DNA of 64,000 nt, taken from assembly GCA_031308135.1 (NCBI GenBank), contig JAHLJT010000631.1, positions 7,284,764 to 7,348,763 on the forward strand. Direction: 5' to 3'. Each line of letters begins with the position of its first letter. Within the stretch, counting starts at the first letter, position 1. The translations under genes and the position numbers were made by a program. This DNA is from Acheta domesticus (taxonomy: Eukaryota > Arthropoda > Insecta > Orthoptera > Gryllidae). The notes below the pieces were generated by a model. The model ran no database searches. It was not told where the DNA came from and was given only the letters and a program-made list of their open reading frames with translations. Shown here piece after piece: positions 1 through 9,760 of this stretch.

Positions 1-1969
1 TGCTCCAGGCAAATGCGGCATTTGTCATCTTGGGAAATTTTGAGAACCGCTTTATCATAATGTCGTGTTCTCAAGGCCTGATCTTGGGCAGCTATTACAA
101 GTGCTTCCGATTCTGGCTTCATCCTTCCCCTTTTAAGCCACATAAATGATTGATCTTTATTGATCTGCACTTTGTCCATTCTTTTTAGGTATTGTCCGTG
201 GAGTGGTTTGTCTCTCCACGATTTCTTTAACATTTTTTGTGTCTCACACTTCATGTTTAGCAGCATCAGAAGTTCAGTGTCTGTGTTATTCGACGTGTCT
301 TGCCTAGTTTTCTTCGCAATGTTTCTTCCTACACTAACAATGCCTCTGTTTCCCATTCTTCGGTCAGATTTCATGACCTGCCTCATTAGAGGGTCGTCTT
401 GATGGCTGACTACATACTTCCCCAACCCGACTATTGCGTTGTGCCAGGAGGCCTCAATTTGTCTGAGGCCTCTTCCTCCTTCCTTACGTGCCACATAAAG
501 TCTATGTACATCAGCTCGAGGGTGGGAAACATGATGCATTGTTAGCAGTTTTCTGGTTTTTCGATCCATGGTGCGAATTTCTTGCTCAGTCCAGTCCACT
601 AGTCCAAAACTGTATTCGGCTACAGGTACCGCCAAACTACCTATTGCAGATATTTTATTCCTGGAATTCAGAGCGGACTGCAGGACCAGTCCTCACTCTC
701 CTATAATACTCCCTACGAATTCTCTCTTTCATTCTGTCATTCGAGATGGTTTCACATTCTTCAATGCCCAGATATTTGTAAGTTTTACCTGGCTCAAGAT
801 CTTGAATCACAGTGTGCGTATCAATTTCAATGTTCTCAGGACGTTGTGAGTTTCCCTCTTTTTAAAGTGATTTTTGCACACTTGTCAAGACCAAACTTCA
901 TGCAGATGTCATTGCTAAAGTCATTCACGACAGACAGCATTTGGGAGAGAATCGCTTCATTCTTGGCAAACACTTTCAGATCATCCATGTAAAACAAATG
1001 TGATACTGGCCTTTCATCACCATGGAGCTTAAAACCAAAGTCAGCTTGCGACAACTGTCTCGATAGTGGGATCAAACTAATGCAAAACAGCAGAGGGGAT
1101 AGTGAATCTCCTTGAAAAATACCCCTGTTAATCTGAATACTTCTGGTTTCTACTGCTTCCTTTCCGCTGTGGATTAGTAACCTGGTACTCCACGACTTCA
1201 TACTAGCCTTGCAAAATTCAATAAGTCTAGGATGAAATCGATAGATCTCCAGGGTCTTCAAAATCCAATCGTGTGGTACACTGTCAAAGGCCTTTTGGTA
1301 GTCAATCCAAGCCATGCTCAAATTACGTTTCCGTTTCTTTACATCATTCAAGATGACTTTATTCAGTAGCAAGATTTCCTTACAGCCATAAGAGCCTTTA
1401 CGACATCCTTTTTGTTCAGCTGGCATTAGATGATTCTTATCTAGATGTCTATACATTTTGTCAGCTATGGCTGAAGTTATAACTTTGTACAGTACTGGCA
1501 GACAAGTAATTGGCCTGTAGTTCTTCGCCAAAGAGCTGTCTCCCGCTTTGGGTAGCAAATACGTGATGCCGCGTGTGAGCCATTCCGGGATTTCCTTGGG
1601 TTTTCAAAAATTTTATTAACAGCCTTTGCTAGATGAGAATGTATTGCTGTTAATTTCTTAATCCAATAAATCTGGATCTTATCAATCCCGGGTGACTTCC
1701 AGTTTCCCATGTTCTTAATTGCTTGGAAGAGGTCCTCTTCCGAGAATTGGTGAAAATCTTCCACTGTTTTCTACAAGTTCATCGGCAGCATCAACTTCAG
1801 ATTGAAGCCAAGATGCGTCTTTGTTGTAGGATCTGCTCTCTTCCCAGATTCCTGCCCAAAATGCTTCGACGTCATCTTTTGAAGGAGTAACAACTTTGCC
1901 ATTCGGTTTTTGAGTCAGATTGCGATAGAATCTCTTCGCGTCTGTTTCAAAACAACCGGTTCTGTACAC
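1..1969 (-). pseudogene. R4/Dong-like reverse transcriptase, copy A, frameshifted
   Basis: Downstream part of the copy A LINE frame, split over at least three frames. The first piece (1715-1969) carries the pre-RT linker, the next (1477-1764) the N-terminal RT segment, and the third (836-1558) the palm domain. The palm shows motif A (IDYQKAFDSVP), motif B (GIFQGDSLSPLLF) and motif C (FYMDDLKVFA). Against copy B the breaks match an extra T near 1762, a missing T near 1600 and an extra G near 838. Upstream of position 836 the thumb and zinc-finger region continues in another frame to the window edge. The aspartates needed for polymerisation are present, so the copy was inactivated by small indels rather than by loss of the active site. 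Confidence 0.85.
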
Positions 1970-3014
1970 GGAAATCTATTCTACGTTTGTACCTTCTTAT
2001 TCGTTGAGCCCATGCTTGAATTTTCTCTTTTAGATTCTCAACTACCATTAGCCTGCTGGTGTCATTTTCAATTTGGTATTTTTGTTCAACATTGAATATT
2101 TTTCGTTGAACTTTGGAGGTGTGCGTTGATTTAGAAGATGCCTCAGCTAAGAGTGATATTTCACGCCGGGTGTCGGCTATCCGTTTCATAATTCTGTTCA
2201 TCCATGGGGGTAAAGAGCTGTTTACTCTGTTTTGCTGTCGGCCGTCGGTGTTCTTGGCTGGCCCCAAAATTATCTGAGATACTAGATATCCAGTTGCGTA
2301 TATGATGTGATTGATTTCAGTAATATCTAGATCTCTGCCTGGGGTCTCCACCACCTCATTTAAGACAGAATTCACTGTTTCTATCACTGTTTTAGCTTTG
2401 GCATTTTCGTATATTCTCCTCAACGGTTCGCGAGATTCAAACGGAAGTTGACTAACTCTTTCTATCTCGCGCCGAAGGAGATTTCGCATCATGTCCTTAT
2501 CGTGTAAATCATTGCCAGATGAGTTTTCACCACTGACGTGTGTTTCACTGGAAAGCGATGAACCTTCCACGGGATCATCATTTTCAAGTTCTACGTGTTC
2601 GTCATGTGGATTGTTCGAGCGAAGTACATACTCCGCATTTCTCTCAATGTCAGCAAGTTGTTCTGCTGTGAATTTTCCACTGCTGAGTATGTATCGTCGT
2701 TGACTGGCAAGCTTCTTTGAGTCTAGGGTAGGTCTCATATCTGGGTTCCGCTCTCTCCATACCTTGAAAACTTCTATTTCTGAGCCCCCATTTTTCGCTT
2801 TTGCATAGTAAAAGCACCACATCACCTCCTTTAATTCATCCCGGGTCCATCTCTGACGATGGCTTCGAGCTACTGCCGGCTCTGGGTCCCTGGGACTAAC
2901 ACCCGTGGGATGGCCAGACGTCGACAAGGTGACATTAGCTCGGTTTCTGAGCAGGTATGGGACATTGGTAGAACAAGGCACGTTAAGATTCATTACATTG
3001 CTTGTTCTATCCAT
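1947..3014 (-). CDS. N-terminal region of R4/Dong-like ORF (copy A)
   Basis: An open frame of 355 codons forming the amino-terminal part of the LINE polyprotein. Near residues 53-105 there is a basic, tryptophan-containing stretch (QRWTRDELKEVMWCFYY, then RERNPDMRP and SQRRYIL) that looks like a nucleic-acid-binding helical domain. The middle is acidic and serine-rich, and the end is strongly basic. This suggests an RNA- or DNA-binding domain ahead of the reverse transcriptase, but I cannot name the fold. It ends at a frameshift near 1950, where copy A has one more A than copy B in a short A run. The reading frame then continues in other frames into the reverse transcriptase. Copy B is 5'-truncated and lacks this part, so this is the only view of it here. 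Confidence 0.7.
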   Translation of the reverse strand: MDRTSNVMNLNVPCSTNVPYLLRNRANVTLSTSGHPTGVSPRDPEPAVARSHRQRWTRDELKEVMWCFYYAKAKNGGSEIEVFKVWRERNPDMRPTLDSKKLASQRRYILSSGKFTAEQLADIERNAEYVLRSNNPHDEHVELENDDPVEGSSLSSETHVSGENSSGNDLHDKDMMRNLLRREIERVSQLPFESREPLRRIYENAKAKTVIETVNSVLNEVVETPGRDLDITEINHIIYATGYLVSQIILGPAKNTDGRQQNRVNSSLPPWMNRIMKRIADTRREISLLAEASSKSTHTSKVQRKIFNVEQKYQIENDTSRLMVVENLKEKIQAWAQRIRRYKRRIDFRVQNRLF

Positions 3015-3528
3015 TTTTGCTCATTGGTTTGAATTGAGGACTCGCAGGACGCAAGTTCGAGTTCACAGATCACACTTAACCCTCGGGTTGTTTCCTGCCA
3101 TCCGTTACTGCGACCCACAGTGGCCTCGGGGCATCCCCCCGCAGGGCCCAGCAAGGGGTCCCTCCGATCGCCAGTCGGCATTACTAAACCCTACGGGATT
3201 TTCACTGACTGCTGAAGGCAGCCTCCTTCGCTGGCTAATGCAAGGTTCGGGCCTCCACTCTAATCAGTGGCCTGGTGTGCCAACCCAGTTTCTCTCCTGT
3301 ACCCTCTATGAGCCGACAACAGGAAGTCCAAAGGTTCATGACCCTTCCCTCTCTACTTACTTCCCACTCTCCTCAAAATGGAGTACTTCTTCGTCTGACC
3401 CCTCACCTTCAACCTATTCAGCAAGGGAGGCCCTACCGGTAGCTAGGCTACCACTGACATAGCTTTAAGGCTCATGGGGGTACTCAAGCTCCACCACCAA
3501 CTCCAAGGTCGTGTACTCCCTAGGTGGA

Positions 3529-3529
<1 letters not shown>
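3015..3529 (-). other. 5' leader of LINE copy A
   Basis: About 515 bp between the first long frame and the (TTA)n array, taken as the 5' untranslated region of a 5'-complete element because it ends exactly where the TAA target repeat starts. A short upstream frame on the same strand (2993-3181, 62 codons, beginning MPTGDRRDPLLGPAGG) overlaps the start of the long frame by about 20 bases. It may be a regulatory upstream frame, or the true amino terminus separated by one more frameshift. No promoter motif is recognisable. Confidence 0.55.

Positions 3530-3576
<47 letters not shown>
3530..3576. repeat. (TTA)n microsatellite between the two LINEs
   Basis: About 15 uninterrupted TTA units. It lies between the 3' end of LINE copy B and the 5' end of copy A (both on minus), so it can be read as the (TAA)n target or tail shared by the two insertions. 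Confidence 0.95.
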
Positions 3577-3577
<1 letters not shown>

Positions 3578-3647
3578 CATTACATCACGACTAAAGATGT
3601 TATGAGTCGGCTGAATATAAAATCTACTCCAGGTTGCAACCAGCTAC

Positions 3648-4061
3648 CTAAGGAGCAGATCCGGTGACTATCGGTGCCTCTACAATACTTTGCGCAAAAA
3701 TGTGGGCTGTTCCAAATAAAGCGATTTCCTGCACTTCCCAGTCTTTTGAATTACCTGGGAGTTTAGACAAGTTCTTACTCAAATTTTGCGGAACAAATCC
3801 CAGAGCTCCGATAACTATCGGGACGACCTGTGCTTTTACGCCCCACATTCGGCTGATCTCGATTTCCAAACTCTTGTATTTAAGACGTTTCTCTGCCTCC
3901 TTAGTAACGACGTTTAGATCGCAGGGTACAGCAATATCGATAAGTAAACACGTTTTTTTCGACAAATCCCGGATAACTATATCCGGTTTGTTTGCCGCTA
4001 TCGTGCGATCAGTTTGAATTTGTTGGTCGTACAATATCGTACACAATCCAACAGACGTCAC
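3648..4061 (-). pseudogene. Restriction-like endonuclease domain of R4/Dong LINE, copy B
   Basis: C-terminal 137 codons of the copy B polyprotein. KPDIVIRD (residues 25-32) followed by LLIDIAVP (39-46) matches the PD-(D/E)xK-type nuclease core of site-specific R2/R4 LINEs, with likely catalytic aspartates at 27 and 42. In these elements the nuclease nicks the target and primes reverse transcription. The domain ends in a helix-rich tail (EIALFGTAHIFAQ), then a short 3' untranslated region and the (TAA)n tail. The domain is intact but separated from the upstream part by a frameshift, so it could not be made as part of the full protein. Confidence 0.8.
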
Positions 4062-5122
4062 CGGTTTTGGTGAGTGTTCGTACCACTTGGGGCATGTGTT
4101 GGAATTTCGAGGGCGGTACAGATCTGCCAGTGGAGGTAGCTACACACCCTGTCATGTCTTTTAAGGTATTCGGTCTTTGCTAGGATTGGACAAGCTGAGA
4201 CAATATGATCAATGGTTTCTACTTGCTCCAGGCAAATGCGGCATTTATCATCTTGGGAAATTTTGAGAACCGCTTTATCATAATGTCGTGTTCTCAAGGC
4301 CTGATCTTGGGCAGCTATTACAAGTGCTTCCGATTCTGGCTTCATTCTTCCCCTTTTAAGCCACATAAGTGATTGATCTTTATTGATCTGCACCTTGTCC
4401 ATTCTTTTTAGGTATTGTCCGTGGAGTGGTTTGTCTCTCCACGATTTCTTTAACATTTTTTGTGTTTCACACTTCATGTTTAGCAGCATCAGAAGTTCAG
4501 TGTCTGTGTTATTCGACGTGTCTTGCCTAGTTTTCTTCGCAATTCTTCTAGCTACACTAACAATGCCTCTGTTTCCCATTCTTCGGTCAGATTTCATGAC
4601 CTGCATCATTAGAGGGTCATCTTGATGGCTGACTACATACTTTCCCATCCCGACTATTGCGTTGTGCCAGGAGGCCTCAATTTGTCTGAGGCCTCTTCCT
4701 CCTTCCTTACGTGACACATAAAGTCTATGTATATCAGCTCGAGGGTGGACAACATGATGCATTGTTAGCAGTTTTCTGGTTTTTCGATCCATGGTGCGAA
4801 TTTCCTGCTGAGTCCAGTCCACTAGTCCAAAACTGTATTCGGCTACAGGTACCGCCAAACTACCTATTGCAGAAATTTTATTCCTGGAATTCAGAGCGGA
4901 CTGCAGAACCAGTCTCACTCTCCTATAATACTCCCTACGAATTCTCTCTTTCATTCTGTCATTCGAGATGGTTTCACATTCTTCAATGCCCAGATATTTG
5001 TAAGTTTTACCTGGCTCAAGATCTTGAATCACAGTGTGCGTATCAATTTCAATGTTCTCAGACGTTGTGAGTTTTCCTCTTTTTAAATTGATTTTTGCAC
5101 ACTTGTCAAGACCAAACTTCAT
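4058..5122 (-). pseudogene. R4/Dong-like RT thumb and CCHC zinc-knuckle region, copy B
   Basis: An open stretch of 354 codons continuing the copy B polyprotein after the RT palm. Its start (MKFGLDKCAKI) matches copy A sequence just after the palm, so this is an internal segment and not a real start. Near residues 294-311 there is a C-x2-C-x8-H-x4-C motif (CRIC...H...C), the zinc knuckle that lies upstream of the endonuclease in R2/R4-type elements. Shortly after, the frame runs to a stop near 4060. Shifting one base restores agreement with the endonuclease frame (KWYEHSPKPV), so a second single-base indel lies near 4095. Confidence 0.82.
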
Positions 5123-6174
5123 GCAGATGTCATTGCTAAGTCATTCACGACAGACAGCATTTGGGAGAGAATCGCTTCATTCTTAGCAAACACTTTCAGA
5201 TCATCCATGTAAAACAAATGTGATACTGGCCTTTCATCACCATGGAGCTTAAAACCAAAGTCAGCTTGCGACAACTGTCTCGATAGTGGGATCAAACTAA
5301 TGCAAAACAGCAGAGGGGATAGTGAATCTCCTTGAAAAATACCCCTGTTAATCTGAATACTTCTGGTTTCTACTGCTTCCTTTCCGCTGTGGATTAGTAA
5401 CCTGGTACTCCACGACTTCATACTAGCCTTGCAAAATTCAATAAGTCTAGGATGAAATCGATAGATCTCCATGGTCTTCAAAATCCAATCGTGTGGTACA
5501 CTATCAAAGGCCTTTTGGTAGTCAATCCAAGCCATGCTCAAATTACGTTTGCGTTTCTTTACATCATTCAAGATGACTTTATTCAGGAGCAAGATTTCCT
5601 TACAGCCATAAGAGCCTTTACGACATCCTTTTTGTTCAGCTGGCATTAGATGATTCTTATCTAGATGTCTGTACATTTTGTCAGCTATGGCTGAAGTTAT
5701 AACTTTGTACAGTACTGGCAGACAAGTAATTGGCCTGTAGTTCTTCGCCAAAGAGCTGTCTCCCGCTTTGGGTAGCAAATACGTGATGCCGCGTGTGAGC
5801 CATTCCGGGATTTCCTTTGGGTTTTCAAAAATTTTATTAACAGCCTTTGCTAGATGAGAGTGTATTGCTGTTAATTTCTTAATCCAATAAATCTGGATCT
5901 TATCAATCCCGGGGGACTTCCAGTTTCCCATGTTCTTAATTGCTTGGAAGAGGTCCTCTTCCGAGAATTGGTGAACATCTTCCACTGTTTCTACAAGTTC
6001 ATCGGCAGCATCAACTTCAGATTGAAGCCAAGATGCGTCTTTGTTGTAGGATCTGCTCTCCTCCCAGATTCCTGCCCAAAACGCTTCGACGTCTTCTTTT
6101 GAAGGAGTGACAGCTTTGCCATTCGGTTTTTGAGTCAGATTGCAATAGAATCTCTTCGCGTCTGTTTCAAACAA
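5119..6174 (-). pseudogene. R4/Dong-like reverse transcriptase, copy B
   Basis: A 351-codon open stretch holding an uninterrupted RT domain. Visible landmarks are WKSPGIDKIQ (residues 85-94), YRPITCLPVLYKVIT (146-160), motif A IDYQKAFDSVPH (217-228), motif B GIFQGDSLSPLLF (278-290) and motif C FYMDD (321-325). The enzyme would reverse-transcribe the element RNA at the nicked target. The frame ends about 20 residues after motif C because one A is missing near 5148 compared with copy A, where the frame reads on into the thumb. The next domain is open in another frame, so the lesion is a simple frameshift. I call it a pseudogene on that basis. Confidence 0.88.
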
Positions 6175-6246
6175 CCGGTTCTGTACACGGAAATCTATTC
6201 TACGTTTCTAACGTCTAATTCTTTGAGCCCATGCTTGAATTTTCTC

Positions 6247-6250
<4 letters not shown>

Positions 6251-6303
<53 letters not shown>
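6251..6303. repeat. (TTA)n microsatellite at 5' edge of LINE copy B
   Basis: About 17 TTA units joining the truncated 5' end of LINE copy B to the start of the long duplicated segment. The same array in the second copy (43815-43873) has no LINE beside it. Confidence 0.95.
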
Positions 6304-6348
6304 GCGCTGGCGCGGAAGAACCGCGGCCAGCGGCCAGTCTGTGAGGGA

Positions 6349-6827
6349 TCGGGGCAGGTGGTTCAGTGCATCAACTGATGTCGCTGGAGTGTCTCTAACC
6401 GCGAGGTCCTAGGTTCGAGTAACGAGGGCGGCAAAATTTTCGATACTAGCTGGTCAGCTGGGTCGAATTCAGTCACTGTCTGGACGATAATTCTAGAGGC
6501 CGACTGCTCTGATCGGTAGTTTTCAGTGGTTTCTCCGATCAACATCAGGCGATCTTTCTTTACTTTTCCTTGCCCTATCATACACACTTACACTAACATG
6601 CACTACACTACCACACATGCCTGGGGACCGGTCGGGGGGCTTAGAGCTTGTCTCGGCTAGGTTGCTGTGGGAGATACCTGATTTTGGAAAACCTTGCTAG
6701 TCGACGGTAGGTCGGCACTGGATCTCGCCGTACTGAGGGGGAAGAGCATAGCCACCGCCCGATGAAAACATGCACTACACTTACGGGACTAATGCAGTAG
6801 ACGCGCCCGGAATCACTATCAATCAAT
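6349..6827 (+). mobile_element. SINE-1 (tRNA-derived), degenerate head
   Basis: Copy of the most frequent SINE in the window. The family has a tRNA-like head (GGTGGCTCAGTGCATC as A-box region, GGTTCGAGTCC as B box), a long body with a pyrimidine/CA-rich stretch, and an (AATC)n tail. Here the B box is damaged (GGTTCGAGTAA). A 10-bp target duplication with one mismatch flanks it (6339-6348, 6828-6837). Confidence 0.85.
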
Positions 6828-6837
6828 CTATGAGGGA

Positions 6838-7645
6838 CAACTGTCAAAGAGCAATAAATGGTGCGCGGGAATGCAGTTTCTGAGGAAGCCAATTAAACGA
6901 TTTGAATGTAGATTAACTTGGTTTAGTGGTGTAATTGTTATAGCACTATTGTACTAGCGGCTTGGGAAGTAGTCGTGGTTTTGGATGCGTGTTTGGATGC
7001 AGTCTCCTGTTTGGACGCGGTCGCGGCTTTGGACGCTGGTTTGGATGCATTGGAAGACGTGCCATATTCAGGGCGAAGCTTCTTCATAAGCCTTCCTTCA
7101 TTTGGCGAGGAAAGGCATTCTGCCAATGTAATGTGAAGATGATGATTGAGGGAATGTCAAAAAAAGTATACCTGCTGTACAAGACACCTCGGAAGTCACG
7201 AACAGCTGCACTGGGCTAATTGAGTTGAAGTTCTTTAGGGGACAATAAGGACGTATGGTTTGCGAGGGTCCATTTACTAGAAATGTAATTAGGCAGTAAG
7301 AATTACAACTATCCCTTTTAATCGCAAGTGAAGTGGTTTATAAGATATAACGGTTAGATTATAGACTGTTATATAACGAAGCCCTAGATCTTCAAGGAAT
7401 GTTTCTTCTCGTGCCACAAAAGTGTAAAGCCGATTCTTTCTCTCAGATTCACGTCAATGAACCTCGAGTATTAACGACTCAAATTCTAATGTAGTTCATT
7501 GCCATAACAGCATGCCTTTACGTTACACGATTAATGGGACAAAGGCCTGGAATACACGATATTTGAACCAATGATGTTCAACGAGGGAACTAGTGTGTGT
7601 AGAAGGTTCTGGAAAAGATGAAGAAAGAAATAAAACAAGGTTTTT
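6838..7645. other. Unassigned sequence with short TTTGGAYGC repeats
   Basis: No transposon ends recognised. Around 6974-7052 the 9-mer TTTGGATGC/TTTGGACGC recurs with variable spacing. On the minus strand the stretch 6938-7126 is open for about 62 codons (AECLSSPNEGRLMKKLRPEYG then a Lys/Ala/Ser/Thr-rich tail). I do not recognise it. It is unchanged in the second copy, but the two copies are too similar for that to indicate selection. Confidence 0.4.
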
Positions 7646-7849
7646 GACGCTAAGGTAGTAGTGCCGTTGTGATCTCGGAGCGAGGGTTCGTGGGTTCGAG
7701 TCCCGCCTCGGACATGGTTGTATGTGTTCGTCCTTTCACCCCATACCATCACCATATCGTTTCATCCTCACAACATAACGTTAAATCCAATGGAAGTCGT
7801 TAATGACCTGGTAGTTGATGAGACCTTAAATAACAAAAAGAAGAAGAAG
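7646..7849 (+). mobile_element. SINE-3 (tRNA-derived)
   Basis: Contains a strong B box (GGGTTCGAGTCCC) in a tRNA-like head, a ~120-bp body, and the 3' motif GACCTTAAATAA followed by an A/G-rich tail. The same head, body and tail recur at 30178-30382, 39795-39981 and 45214-45418, which identifies a dispersed retroposon family and not a tRNA gene. Confidence 0.75.
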
Positions 7850-7867
7850 TCCAATTTTTATTCAAAA

Positions 7868-8193
7868 AAGGTTAAATTAGTAAGGTAAAGGTATCCCTGT
7901 GCAAATGCACACAGGCCGATGTGACCCAGAGGGGAGGTGAAGGTAGGGCTCCGCCTATTCGTCGCTGTCGGCACAAGGAGGAGATGGTGTGGCGAGCACA
8001 ACGCTCCGGCTGCCTTTACCCTCAGCAAAGATCCTGGTACTTGCTTGAAAGGGAGGCTGAGTCGACCCCAGAGTCGCCCTGAATGGAGAGCACCAGATAA
8101 GAATCCGAGCCTAATGCGGGACTCGAGCCTGGATCGTTTAGATCAGGAAGCCAGTGTTCTACCACTGAGCTAACGCGGCACCAGTTCATTACC
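7868..8193 (-). mobile_element. SINE-2 (tRNA-derived) with 14-bp target duplication
   Basis: On the minus strand it begins with a clear tRNA-like head: GTTAGCTCAGTGGTAGAAC (A box), then CAGGCTCGAGTCCCGC (B box), the two internal RNA polymerase III promoter elements. A ~230-bp body ends in TACCTTTACCTTAC. The 14-bp target duplication ATTTTTATTCAAAA flanks it at 7854-7867 and 8194-8207. The second copy lies at 45440-45763. Confidence 0.88.
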
Positions 8194-8226
8194 ATTTTTA
8201 TTCAAAAGGATTGTTGAATTAGAATA

Positions 8227-9135
8227 CAGTAATCTCTCAACATTCGCGAGAGTTATATTTCCAAAAACATCGTGAATGTTAAATCCGCGAATGTTGAGTA
8301 TATCTTTTCATGAAGAAAAGTGGGTTAGGTTCCTGGATATCAAAAAGCTTGTTTCAAAAGGAAGAAAAAATATCTGACAAACAATTGCATTAGCATTGAG
8401 TAAGGCTAGTACAAACAGATTTCACAATTAACATCCAAAATGAAGATATAAAATAATGTTTAAAACTTATTTCAAAGTTGAAAGTGATAGGACATAGGAT
8501 TTGGTTATATTTTTTCGTTTCGTCACACTCCTCTTTGTCTAATATTCAAATATGGAAGAATTTCTGCTTCTATTCCTCTCTTAGATTTCGAGGTTATTTC
8601 CATGTTCGGATCACATTAGAATGCCCTTTCCACCAGAGCTTGTTGAAGTTTTAGAACGTCTTTAACAGTTTCGACAATCAGGTTACTCCTAGATGCGATA
8701 TCGCTTCCGTTACTTCCTTGTTATCTTCGAGGAGGTTTTCTTCACGGACGATTTCCCGAGACTCCTCTTCAATGAGTACTTCATAATGAAAGTTGCACTG
8801 ATCCTGAATGGATTTTCTGTTCATGTGGCCAAAACGCGTATCTCCAGTTTGACGCTGCTGAATTGAATAATTTTACAATTGTGTTATTCTATAAATGCGA
8901 ATTGTCATTTTAACTTCGAACTTTTTGCAGAAAGTCTTACTTGGATCTACGACGCCTGCCAAGTTCGCTTCCCAGATGATGCTGAAAAACGAAATGAAAT
9001 GTTCAGGCTCTAAAAAAGAATTTAGTATGACTAAAAGACGCACTCGCGAATGTTAAAACTGGTAGCATTTTTCTAATCGCGCATGTTCGGAACTCGCGAA
9101 TAGCGAATTCGCGGATGTGGAGGGACTTTTTTTTT
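8227..9135. mobile_element. pogo/Tigger-like DNA transposon remnant
   Basis: Inverted ends: left CAGTAATCTCTCAACATTCG after TA, right ...CGCGGATGTGGAGGGACT. CAGT..CTC-CATTCGCG ends are typical of pogo/Tigger-type Tc1-mariner elements. Internal sub-terminal copies of CGCGAATGTT occur at both sides. About 900 bp, non-autonomous. The right terminal few bases are obscured by a T run, so the exact end and the TA duplication are uncertain. Confidence 0.7.
8596..8826 (-). pseudogene. Possible C-terminal remnant of pogo-type transposase
   Basis: Inside the pogo-like element the minus strand reads an acidic stretch (HYEVLIEEESREIVREENLLEDNKEVTEAI), then, after one frameshift, SNLIVETVKDVLKLQQALVERAF and a stop. 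Acidic tails followed by a short helical end occur in Tigger/pogo transposases, and the position within such an element fits. The similarity is judged by eye only and no DDE catalytic residues remain. In the second copy a Jockey-like LINE has inserted into this very stretch. Confidence 0.35.
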
Positions 9136-9204
9136 CAAGAGGTTTGTTGAAAAAGTACATTTTTAACATCACACTCGGTCCCTTGCATTTTAAAAGGTAA
9201 ACAT

Positions 9205-9760
9205 CGATTGATTGATTCGTGTTTCCGGGCGCGTCAACGACTTAGGTCATTAGTCCCGTAAGTGTAGTGCGTGTTTTTTCTTCGGGATATGGCGATGATC
9301 TTTTCCACGCTGGATTGCGAGATCCGGTGCCGACCTATCGTCGACTAGCGGGTTTTTCCTCTCAACCAGGTATCTCCCACCAGCGGGGCACCGCCCCAGC
9401 CGGGACAAGCTGTAAGCTCTCGACCGGTCTCCCGGCATGTATGGTAGTTTAGTGCATGTTAGTGTGTGTATGTAAAGGGTGAGGATAGGACAAGGAAGAG
9501 GAAGGACAGATCGCACGCGGTCCGTGACCCGTTTGTTAGAGTACTGCTCCGGCATTCGCCAGGTGTTGATCGGAGAAACCACGGAAAACTACCGATCAGA
9601 GCACTGACGTATAATTCTCCTCCAGACAACGACTGAATCCGACCTAGCTGACAAGCTAATGTCGAAAATCCTGCCGCTGTCGGGAGTGGGGCCCTAGGAC
9701 CTTCCGGTCAGAGGGACTGCAGTGGCATCAGTTGATGCACTGAGCCATAACTCCCGACAG
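9205..9760 (-). mobile_element. SINE-1 (minus strand)
   Basis: Full-length SINE-1 with its (GATT)n tail at the left and the head (GGTGGCTCAGTGCATC-type, here altered) at the right end. Copy 2 holds the same SINE interrupted by an RTE-like LINE, so this is the empty site: ATCAGAGCA occurs once here (9595-9603) and twice there. Confidence 0.85.

Larger units (their letters stand above)
1..3529 (-). mobile_element. R4/Dong-clade LINE, copy A (3' end outside window)
   Basis: Non-LTR retrotransposon read on the minus strand. Its 5' end abuts a (TTA)n array and its 3' part runs off the left edge. Comparison with copy B puts the missing 3' end at roughly 650 bp and the full element at about 4.2 kb. 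The order seen is a ~0.5-kb 5' leader, a long N-terminal domain, then reverse transcriptase with a YMDD active site, which is typical of the R4/Dong clade rather than the usual FADD or YADD. Several single-base indels against copy B break the frame, so this copy is dead. Its sequence is very close to copy B, so both are young. Confidence 0.85.
3577..6250 (-). mobile_element. R4/Dong-clade LINE, copy B (5'-truncated)
   Basis: Second copy of the same LINE with an intact 3' end and loss of the 5' leader and N-terminal domain. Its 5' edge matches copy A to about position 2030 and then switches abruptly into a (TTA)n array. Its 3' edge also runs into (TTA)n. It contains reverse transcriptase, a zinc-knuckle linker and a C-terminal restriction-like endonuclease, the domain order of R2/R4-type elements. 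Two frameshifts separate these three pieces. R4/Dong elements are known for target preference, and Dong was described in TAA repeats, which fits both borders here. Confidence 0.88.

Noticed and set aside
3522..6303. Duplicate LINEs as one tandem duplication of host DNA
   Set aside because: Copy B is truncated at its 5' end exactly at a TAA array and both have independent lesions, so two insertions explain it better.
6938..7126. Small conserved gene, since the 62-codon translation is identical in both segment copies
   Set aside because: The copies are about 99% identical overall, so identity over 190 bp says nothing about constraint. No clear ATG start is present.
7660..7720. tRNA gene candidates at the strong B boxes here and in other SINE heads
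   Set aside because: Each is followed by the same non-tRNA body and tail at several loci, and the acceptor and anticodon stems do not fold properly. These are SINE heads.
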